Below the pieces are notes generated by a model that made no database searches, was not told where the DNA came from, and saw only the letters and a program-made list of their open reading frames with translations. A program made the position numbers and the translations under genes. 9,710 nucleotides of DNA from an uncultured Methanosarcinales archaeon (GTDB lineage: Archaea; Halobacteriota; Methanosarcinia; Methanotrichales; Methanotrichaceae): assembly GCA_937864385.1 (NCBI GenBank), contig CALMJN010000367.1, positions 1 to 9,710 of the forward strand, read 5' to 3'. Each line of letters begins with the position of its first letter. Position 1 is the stretch's first letter. Positions 1 through 5,091 of the stretch are shown here, piece after piece.

Positions 1-1
1 G

Positions 2-439
2 GCCGCTGCGATCGACAACGATGGCTGGCTCCATTCGGGCGACCTGGCGATCCGCTTGCCGAATGGTTATTTCAAGATCACCGGCCGGCTCAAGGACATG
101 GTCATCCGGGGAGGAGAGAACATCTATCCACGGGAGATCGAGGAGTTCCTGTACACCCATCCCGCCATCAGCGATGTCCAGGTCATAGGCGTTCCGGACA
201 AGAAGTATGGCGAGGAGATCATGGCCTGGGTCAAGCTCAAGAAAGGCGAGGCCGCCAGCCCAGAGGAGATCAAGGAATTCTGCAAGGGCAAAATCGCCCA
301 TTTCAAGATCCCCAGATATATCAAATTCGTGGACGACTTCCCCATGACTGTCAGCGGAAAAATCCAGAAGTTCAAGATGAGAGAGGAGTCGATCAAGGAA
401 CTGGGCCTGGAGGAGGCAGCCAGCATGAAGACGGCCTGA
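2..439 (+). CDS. AMP-forming acyl-CoA synthetase (FadD-like), C-terminal part only
   Basis: The frame is open from base 2, so the gene starts left of the window; only about the last 145 residues are present. Enzymes of this ANL family activate a carboxylic acid with ATP to an acyl-adenylate and then transfer it to CoA, in the cytoplasm. Visible motifs in order: [10 protein letters not shown], the conserved Asp-containing core motif; [16 protein letters not shown], the hinge between the large and small domains; and [15 protein letters not shown] near the end, whose SGK lysine matches the catalytic lysine of the adenylation half-reaction. The C-terminal sequence resembles medium/long-chain acyl-CoA ligases more than acetyl-CoA synthetase, but substrate cannot be read from this fragment. 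The TTG at 56 is internal and not a start. A T-rich stretch follows within about 30 bases of the stop. Confidence 0.93.
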   Translation, partial: AAAIDNDGWLHSGDLAIRLPNGYFKITGRLKDMVIRGGENIYPREIEEFLYTHPAISDVQVIGVPDKKYGEEIMAWVKLKKGEAASPEEIKEFCKGKIAHFKIPRYIKFVDDFPMTVSGKIQKFKMREESIKELGLEEAASMKTA

Positions 440-530
440 CCGGCTCCATTCGTCTACCATTCTATTTTTCTGCAGGCTCATTCAGCCTTTCCGCGGCTTC
501 AGACCTTCTGGATTATGACCTGGATCTGGA
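440..530 (+). promoter_or_regulatory. Intergenic gap with TATA-like/T-rich element
   Basis: The 91-base gap after the synthetase contains a T-rich block, TCTATTTTTC, at about 461-470. It could act as the T-tract terminator of the upstream gene and/or a weak TATA box for the gene at 531 (about 65 bases from its ATG). There is no strong Shine-Dalgarno sequence. This is a composition-based inference only. Confidence 0.3.
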
Positions 531-1130
531 ATGATAGAGCCGGAAAAGACTTATCATATCATAGGCCAAATATTGACTCTCATGCTCAGCCAATCCCAGC
601 TCAGTGAGAGCCAGATCTATATTGAGAGCGAGCGCTGGCAGTGCAGCTTCGGCTGGGGGGAGCCGGTTAAATTGGGAATGGTTCTGGAAGCAGTGGATCT
701 CTCTTCTGAAGGCCGGGATTTCTCCTATATCATCGAGGCCAGCCTCATCCCCCAGCTTGAATTCCTGGATGAGGAGATACTGGAGGAGGCCAGAGCAGAG
801 GGCCTGAACGGTGAAGAAGAAATGCTGCGCTATGCTTACGAGTGCTATGGCGGCGTGCCTGTGAATATCGATGCCCTGCAGCCGGCAAAAGCCTCCTGCG
901 GCATGTCCAGCTTCGTGGCTGAGAGCAGCATCGATACGGTTGTCACCGGGACGGGAGAAGCGACGGAGAGCCGACACTTCCAGGATCTATCTGAGGCCAT
1001 TACATTTGCCCGCGACTTTTATGCCGTCTATGCACCCATCATCTTCGGATTCATAGATGTAATCCTGGACCATCCCCTCCGGGTGGGGGGAACGGGCTGG
1101 GATAAGATCAAACAGATGGCCAAAAAGTGA
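531..1130 (+). CDS. Hypothetical acidic protein, 199 aa
   Basis: I do not recognise this protein. It is an acidic, apparently soluble product of 199 residues without signal peptide or clear membrane span, though residues ~165-180 (YAPIIFGFIDVILD) are hydrophobic. The centre (~85-105) is rich in Glu and predicted helical. A conserved-looking Trp/Gly patch (CSFGWGEPVKLG) lies near residue 40. The ATG at 531 is preceded by only a weak GGA; the earlier ATG at 515 is in another frame. The opposite strand carries a 154-codon open frame over the same bases, but this strand gives the more protein-like composition and a clean stop before the convergent neighbour. It is separated by 91 bases from the acyl-CoA synthetase and is probably transcribed on its own. 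No function is assigned. Confidence 0.7.
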   Translation: MIEPEKTYHIIGQILTLMLSQSQLSESQIYIESERWQCSFGWGEPVKLGMVLEAVDLSSEGRDFSYIIEASLIPQLEFLDEEILEEARAEGLNGEEEMLRYAYECYGGVPVNIDALQPAKASCGMSSFVAESSIDTVVTGTGEATESRHFQDLSEAITFARDFYAVYAPIIFGFIDVILDHPLRVGGTGWDKIKQMAKK

Positions 1131-1201
1131 GCCTCTCATCCAGCATCATGCAATAAGGCCTGATGGGCCGGAAATAATCCATCAATCTACGGTTCCGTGA
1201 A

Positions 1202-1663
1202 TTATATCCAGTTGCCGGACTCGATCTCATTCAGGTTTTCCACCAGATAGGCAGCGGTCTTTTCCGAGAGCTTATAGCGCCGGCATATAGCAATCACCCG
1301 GTGCAGCTCGTCCCTCTCCATGGAGGCGGTATGCTGGGCTACATAGAGCATTGCTTGCTCATATCCTTCATCCAAAATGGCATCCTTGACCACAAGCAAT
1401 GTCTGTTCGTTGATATGTATGCCCGTTGCCCCTATCTTTTTTATAACCTTGGTCATCTCCTCGCTCAAATCCATGCGAGGCTTGACAGCGACCGTTGGCT
1501 TTTCCAATTCCTGAACAAAATCCAGTGCCTTTTTGGAGACGCCTTTTAGTATCAGCTCTGATGCCAATTTCTTGAGGGTCTTTCCCTGCAAGATGGCCTC
1601 TGCTTCTAAAGATCTATAAGCATCCGGGGTAATCTCTATCCTGGTATATCTCACGCTGGGCAT
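1202..1663 (-). CDS. Hypothetical protein with possible ribbon-helix-helix N-terminus, 153 aa
   Basis: The gene reads from ATG at 1663 down to TAA at 1202. Residues 1-45 begin with a short strand-like segment (YTRIEITPDAYRSLEAEA) followed by two helix-like segments. That order resembles small ribbon-helix-helix DNA-binding domains or antitoxin N-termini, but the match is by eye and not diagnostic. Residues ~65-150 look all-helical and charged, with no catalytic motif I can name. No signal peptide or membrane span is present. It lies 195 bases downstream of the DHH nuclease gene on the same strand and has its own TATA element, so it is likely a separate transcript. No partner toxin gene is adjacent. 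Alternatives are a small transcription regulator or a simple helical scaffold protein. Function unknown. Confidence 0.7.
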   Translation of the reverse strand: MPSVRYTRIEITPDAYRSLEAEAILQGKTLKKLASELILKGVSKKALDFVQELEKPTVAVKPRMDLSEEMTKVIKKIGATGIHINEQTLLVVKDAILDEGYEQAMLYVAQHTASMERDELHRVIAICRRYKLSEKTAAYLVENLNEIESGNWI

Positions 1664-1858
1664 TTGCTTGTGGCGCCTCGTTTCTCTTTTTCCTGCCTCT
1701 TTGCTATATATGAATTATGCTCATTATACATATTAAAAGACTATTGGCAGCTTTTGTGACACATGCCCATCATCATAAGGCTAAAAGGCTTTCCATCAAA
1801 CCATCAAACCAGGAGGGTGATAATCTGAAGGATGGCTATTTTGATCGGATGGAAGAGT
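1664..1858. other. Intergenic region with short direct repeat and orphan SD-like motif
   Basis: Besides the minus-strand TATA element, this 195-base gap holds a second AT-rich plus-strand box (ATTATACATATTAAAAG, about 1724-1740). It also holds a perfect tandem octamer, CCATCAAA twice at 1793-1808, and an unusually good plus-strand ribosome-binding-like motif (AGGAGGGTGAT, 1811-1821). The only plus-strand start nearby, ATG at 1832, opens a 49-codon frame running antisense into the nuclease gene. I see no convincing gene here. Confidence 0.35.
1700..1712 (-). promoter_or_regulatory. TATA-box candidate for the 1202-1663 gene
   Basis: Read on the minus strand, CATATATAGCAA lies about 44 bases upstream of the ATG at 1663. 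This suits an archaeal promoter with transcription starting roughly 20 bases before the start codon. The element is partly symmetric, so a plus-strand use cannot be excluded from sequence alone. Confidence 0.5.
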
Positions 1859-3286
1859 TCACAGTCCGAGCTGCCTTCCCACCGCCCCGTCCACAAGCTC
1901 CAAAAACTTTTGCTGCGCCTCAGCAGGGATGGTAGCTCCCGCCGCCACATTATGTCCCCCGCCCACTCCACCCACACCCCGCGCTGAAGCCGAGAGGGCG
2001 TCGGCCAGATCCAGCCCGGATCTGACCAGATCCTGGGTTCCCCGCGCTGAGACCTTGAGATCCCCGCCCTCAGTCCGGGCGAAGGCCAGAATGGGACGGG
2101 AGCGGTCTGCCATCTGAAAGCTCATGCCGGCAACAATGCCTACGATGGTGTCCTGGATAGAGTCTCCTGCATCGAAATACTGGATGCTATGCAGGCAGGT
2201 GATGCCCTTCTCCGCCACCAGCTTGAGGCCATTTACCAGATTCTGGCGATGCTGGGAAAGTAGCCTCTGCGCCTCGGAGAATGCCCGGTCCCTGTCGCCC
2301 ATGCATACCGAAAGTCCAATCTGGGCATGGCCGTAACGGGCTGTGGCGTTGAGAAGGGTGGAGTACTCGCTGGCATCTCGCATCTCAGTGCCCTCCTGTT
2401 CCGACAAAAGGACATAAACCTCTCCTATCAGCCTCTCGAGCTTTGCACCTGCCAGACCGCTGCGCAGCCCCTTTCTGATTATGGCCGAGACCAGATTGGC
2501 TTTTTCATCTTGGCTGAGATCGATCCATCTGCGCCAGCGCTCACCGCCAAGACGTATTCCTATCTCTTTAAGGAAGGCTATGCAGGCGTCCTCGTTTCCC
2601 GATAGACCGGGCAGATAGGGATCCTGGGAGTACTCCAGCATCTTGTAGACTGGACGGGTCTGCCTGCCGAAGAGCTTGATGTCCCGGCCAAAGGATACTG
2701 CTCCTGCCTTCGAGCCGATCTCCAGGATATGCCGGTTTATTCCTGTAAGCCGGCCATGGGCCATGTCCTGAAGATCGCCCACCGCCCCCACCACCGCCAG
2801 GGCGGCCAGATCGTCATTGCCTTCTGATGTGGCGGCCAATGCTCTCGCTAAAAGAAATGAGGTTCCGCTGCCGGAAAGATGCAGGGCCCCATCCGCACCC
2901 ACCAGGTGCGGATTGATATGAGCCATGGGCCGGGCCTGGGATAAGGCAGGCTTATGGTGGTCGACCACCACCGCAGCAAGGCCGCGATCGCATATCTGCT
3001 GTATCATGCCGCTGCCAAGGTCGGTAAATAAGACCAGATCAGGATTATAGTCTGCAATCTCATCTAAAGCCGGCTCATCTAGCTGCCGGAAAAAAATAGG
3101 CTTATAGTTCAATCCCGCTCTTTCCAGAGCAGTGCAGATGATTGCCGCCGAGGTGAGGCCATCGGCATCAACGTGAGAGACCACCAGCAGATCCTTCTTC
3201 TGACGGATCTTTTGGGCAGGCTCCCTGCACATCTCACATAGCCCCAGGAAAGGACCGGACATATCCTGAATTTTTAGCATATCCAT
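1859..3286 (-). CDS. Archaeal RecJ-like DHH/DHHA1 family nuclease (GAN-type)
   Basis: This is a cytoplasmic metal-dependent phosphoesterase of 475 residues. Archaeal relatives degrade single-stranded DNA or RNA 5' to 3', and some associate with GINS in the replisome; which role applies here is inference. All hallmark motifs are present: SHVDADG at 37-43 (metal-binding His and two Asp), LFTDLGSG around Asp89, DHH at 109-111, INPH at 124-127, and GAVGDLQD with Asp171. The C-terminal DHHA1 nucleic-acid-binding domain carries GVGGVGGGHNVAAGA at 437-451 with the typical GGGH. The catalytic set looks intact. Start ATG at 3286 sits about 26 bases from a TATA-like TTTTATC (minus strand), so the message may be leaderless; a second Met at codon 3 (3280) is possible. 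The 54-base gap to the secreted-protein gene upstream on the same strand also allows co-transcription. Confidence 0.93.
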   Translation of the reverse strand: MDMLKIQDMSGPFLGLCEMCREPAQKIRQKKDLLVVSHVDADGLTSAAIICTALERAGLNYKPIFFRQLDEPALDEIADYNPDLVLFTDLGSGMIQQICDRGLAAVVVDHHKPALSQARPMAHINPHLVGADGALHLSGSGTSFLLARALAATSEGNDDLAALAVVGAVGDLQDMAHGRLTGINRHILEIGSKAGAVSFGRDIKLFGRQTRPVYKMLEYSQDPYLPGLSGNEDACIAFLKEIGIRLGGERWRRWIDLSQDEKANLVSAIIRKGLRSGLAGAKLERLIGEVYVLLSEQEGTEMRDASEYSTLLNATARYGHAQIGLSVCMGDRDRAFSEAQRLLSQHRQNLVNGLKLVAEKGITCLHSIQYFDAGDSIQDTIVGIVAGMSFQMADRSRPILAFARTEGGDLKVSARGTQDLVRSGLDLADALSASARGVGGVGGGHNVAAGATIPAEAQQKFLELVDGAVGRQLGL

Positions 3287-3304
3287 TTTAGATCTGGCAG
3301 GCTA

Positions 3305-3317
3305 TCAGATAAAACTT
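3305..3317 (-). promoter_or_regulatory. TATA-box candidate for the DHH nuclease gene
   Basis: On the minus strand, AAAGTTTTATCTG is centred about 26 bases before the ATG at 3286. That is the normal archaeal TATA-to-start-site distance, which would put transcription initiation at or next to the start codon. Confidence 0.4.
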
Positions 3318-3340
3318 TGCCGCGAGGCTAAGGTGTAATA

Positions 3341-3757
3341 CTATTGGCCGGTGAGATTGATTCTTGCCGCCCAGCTTGTCCCAAGCAGGCGCAGTCTCAT
3401 GGGAGCTTCGGTCATGGGGGGATAATCAGGTACATCCATCTCCTCTGCCTCAGGCAGCTCATGGAAGATAAACTGGTCTTCTATGGATACATTCTTGGAG
3501 TCGTTGATGAGAAAGGCGTATCTGTTCATGACCTCTCCGCTTCCCCTCACCCTTCCTGCGGCCAGGGTATCATCCTTTGATCCCATCTTAAAATCGCTCA
3601 TAACCGTTCCCGTGCCCATCAGGTTATGGCTGTAATCGATATCCACCTCCGCATGTGAGGAATATGCAGCTGTCATAATTATATAGAGGGCAGCTATAAT
3701 CACCCAGCAGAGCATCTTCCATCTCAATGGGGCAGAATTAGCCCAAACATCTCTCAT
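3341..3757 (-). CDS. Small secreted or membrane-anchored hypothetical protein
   Basis: I do not recognise the family. From ATG at 3757 it is 138 aa: a charged N-terminus, a hydrophobic helix (CWVIIAALYIIMTAAY, about residues 16-31), then an extracytoplasmic domain of ~100 residues. The SSHA sequence after the helix could be a signal-peptidase site. The exported part has N-glycosylation-type sequons (NDS, NVS, NLT) and looks beta-rich, consistent with an envelope protein. The frame extends to an ATG at 3814, giving 157 aa. I prefer 3757: it has GGTG about five bases upstream and an ATATATC box about 36 bases upstream, while the 3814 start has a GGA directly against it and would place 20 charged residues before the signal helix. 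It ends 54 bases before the nuclease start on the same strand. Confidence 0.65.
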   Translation of the reverse strand: MRDVWANSAPLRWKMLCWVIIAALYIIMTAAYSSHAEVDIDYSHNLMGTGTVMSDFKMGSKDDTLAAGRVRGSGEVMNRYAFLINDSKNVSIEDQFIFHELPEAEEMDVPDYPPMTEAPMRLRLLGTSWAARINLTGQ

Positions 3758-3788
3758 AGCACCTTCGCCCGCATCTTTTCCGAGCCTA

Positions 3789-3798
3789 TCGATATATT
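3789..3798 (-). promoter_or_regulatory. TATA-box candidate for the secreted-protein gene
   Basis: Minus-strand GAATATATCG is centred about 36 bases upstream of the preferred start at 3757. It lies inside the longer reading of that gene, which is one reason to prefer the shorter protein. Confidence 0.35.
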
Positions 3799-3815
3799 CC
3801 CTTCTACTCACCATT

Positions 3816-3826
3816 CCTTATTTAAT
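3816..3826 (+). promoter_or_regulatory. TATA-box candidate for the phosphatase-fold gene
   Basis: CTTATTTAAT is centred about 40 bases before the ATG at 3861 in the short divergent gap, which would give a leader of roughly 15 bases. Confidence 0.4.
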
Positions 3827-3860
3827 CCTGTGGCATCATCAAGAGCTTGGCTATCAGGAC

Positions 3861-4700
3861 ATGTGCCGACCTATAAGTCCGGGGCTATTGCGCCTGCAGA
3901 GAGGAGTGATTATCGCGACCGACATATCTAACACCCCCGCTTTCAGCCAGCTGGACATAGCACCTACCATAGCCTCTATTCTGGGACTGGAGCTGCCAGA
4001 AAAAGATGGACGGGCAATAGAGGCTGTGGCAGGCTGGGGCTGCAAGAAGGCAGCACTGATCATCGTAGACAGCCTGGGTTACGATCTATTGATTCATCTC
4101 CTGCCGCATATGGCGAACATGAATCTCCTCAGCCAGGATGGCCTGCTCCTCCCGGCCAAGGCAGTCTCCAATCGCACCACCCCGGCCATCGCCAGCATCC
4201 TCTCCGGTCTGCTTCCCGAGCATCATCAGATCCTGGATAAGGCCGGGGCAAAAGAGTCGAGCATCCTCAGCCTGCCGGAGATTGCAGCATCAGCGGGAGA
4301 GGTCTGCGCTGTGATAATGGAACAGAACGGAGCGGAGGTCTACCAGGGCTTGATCCAGAAGGTATATGGCATAAAAGACAGCCTCCCTCCCGATGAGTTC
4401 GACCAGGAGGCCTGTCGGCTCACCTGCCAGGCTCTTTTGGACAGCCCGGATCTGCTGGTATCCTATTTCATCGGAATTGATAAGAATGCTCATTTGGGCT
4501 CCGATCTTAAAGGCATCAGAGAGGCAGCACTGCTCATAGACCGCTGCATAGGTCGGATCATGGCTATGGCTGATGAAGAGACATTGCTGGTCATCTGCGG
4601 GGACCATCCTATACATGCCGGAAGGCTGAAACGAGTTAATGAGCCCTATTGCGTGGCAATGATCCTGGCCCGGGGGAGGAGGCGATGGCCAGAGGAATAA
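3861..4700 (+). CDS. Alkaline-phosphatase-superfamily protein with permuted motif order
   Basis: This 279-residue soluble protein has the metal-binding motifs of the AlkP / type I phosphodiesterase-nucleotide pyrophosphatase superfamily. ALIIVDSLGYDLL supplies the first Asp (D70), and SNRTTPAIASILSG the nucleophile region (Thr106/107). GIDKNAHLG gives D207 and H211, and ICGDHPIHAG gives D248, H249 and H252. These enzymes hydrolyse phosphate mono- or diesters at a two-metal site; the substrate cannot be told. Residues 28-54 (FSQLDIAPTIASILGLELPE...) resemble the segment that normally ends such proteins, yet here it precedes the first motif, and the chain stops just after the GDH strand. The start is uncertain: ATG 3861 has a weak GGA, and GTG 3906 directly follows GAGAGGA and would remove 15 unremarkable residues. 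It stands alone, divergent from the secreted-protein gene. Confidence 0.85.
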   Translation: MCRPISPGLLRLQRGVIIATDISNTPAFSQLDIAPTIASILGLELPEKDGRAIEAVAGWGCKKAALIIVDSLGYDLLIHLLPHMANMNLLSQDGLLLPAKAVSNRTTPAIASILSGLLPEHHQILDKAGAKESSILSLPEIAASAGEVCAVIMEQNGAEVYQGLIQKVYGIKDSLPPDEFDQEACRLTCQALLDSPDLLVSYFIGIDKNAHLGSDLKGIREAALLIDRCIGRIMAMADEETLLVICGDHPIHAGRLKRVNEPYCVAMILARGRRRWPEE

Positions 4701-4747
4701 GTATAGCCCGAGGAATGGCCTTCCTTAAATTCGGGGGGCTTCGATAG

Positions 4748-4757
4748 GTTTAAATTG
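4748..4757 (+). promoter_or_regulatory. TATA-box candidate for the 41-aa ORF
   Basis: GTTTAAATTG is a good archaeal TATA box. Its centre is about 26 bases before the ATG at 4779, so transcription would start at or next to the start codon (leaderless). Confidence 0.5.
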
Positions 4758-4778
4758 GACCAGTGGAAAACGGCTGTC

Positions 4779-4904
4779 ATGATGGATGAAGATCTCTCAG
4801 ATATTTTTCAAATAATTGCTGAAGACGAACGCAGGCGCAGGTATCTAAAGGAGGTAGGCGACTGGCTGGTGGATGAATATTTTGAGCTGCGTCAGGCGTC
4901 GTGA
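4779..4904 (+). CDS. Small acidic protein, 41 aa, possibly leaderless
   Basis: This is a short open frame from tandem ATG codons at 4779 and 4782 to TGA at 4902-4904. The product is highly charged and probably one or two helices, with an acidic first third (MMDEDLSD), a central run of four arginines (EDERRRRYLKE) and an acidic, aromatic end (DWLVDEYFELRQ). There is no signal peptide and no cysteine. Support comes from context: a clear TATA box at leaderless distance upstream, a seven-T run starting 13 bases after the stop, and a compact unit between two larger genes. I know no family for it. It may be a regulatory microprotein, or the unit may be a short non-coding transcript that happens to contain an ORF. 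Confidence 0.5.
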   Translation: MMDEDLSDIFQIIAEDERRRRYLKEVGDWLVDEYFELRQAS

Positions 4905-4916
4905 GACCAGAGTCCC

Positions 4917-4923
4917 TTTTTTT
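4917..4923 (+). terminator. T-run terminator after the 41-aa ORF
   Basis: Seven consecutive T residues follow CCC 13 bases downstream of the TGA. Archaeal RNA polymerase terminates at such U-tracts without needing a hairpin. The fit between TATA box, ORF and T-run supports a short independent transcript. Confidence 0.5.
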
Positions 4924-5003
4924 GAATAGAAATCCGCAAATATTTAAAATAATAAATTTGTAATGCAGAGCTATTTTTCCCTTCTGCAAATGCGTAACCC
5001 CTC

Positions 5004-5029
5004 GTCGACTGATTATTATTTAAGTCGAC
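5004..5029. promoter_or_regulatory. Inverted repeat around a TATA-like core upstream of the PKD gene
   Basis: GTCGACT at 5004-5010 and AGTCGAC at 5023-5029 form a perfect 7-bp inverted repeat. They enclose the AT-only-like stretch GATTATTATTTA, which itself could serve as a TATA box. Transcription starting ~25 bases downstream would leave a leader of about 50 bases before the GTG at 5092. Dyad symmetry over a core promoter is what a dimeric archaeal repressor site looks like; no regulator is identified. Confidence 0.4.
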
Positions 5030-5063
5030 ACTATTCTATTGTTACATATCTGTAGAAAAATTC

Positions 5064-5077
5064 AAATAATATATTGG
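5064..5077 (+). promoter_or_regulatory. Second TATA-like box near the PKD gene start
   Basis: AAATAATATATTGG is centred about 21 bases before the GTG at 5092 and about 42 bases before the TTG at 5113. If this box is used, the TTG start would have a leader of about 17 bases, so the choice of promoter and of start codon are linked. Confidence 0.35.
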
Positions 5078-5091
5078 CCAACTGAAGACCT

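Noticed and set aside
513..977. 154-codon open frame on the minus strand over the acidic hypothetical gene
   Set aside because: Its translation has a low-complexity, His/Arg/Ala-rich composition typical of an antisense shadow; the plus-strand frame over the same bases is longer and more protein-like.
1717..1935. 72-codon plus-strand open frame overlapping the 3' end of the nuclease gene
   Set aside because: It starts inside the AT-rich promoter region only a few bases from the TATA element, and its second half is antisense to conserved DHHA1 coding sequence.
4684..4740. Frameshifted continuation of the phosphatase-fold gene after 4700
   Set aside because: Reading the other frame past 4684 gives only 17 codons without any superfamily motif, so the gene seems to end genuinely at 4700.
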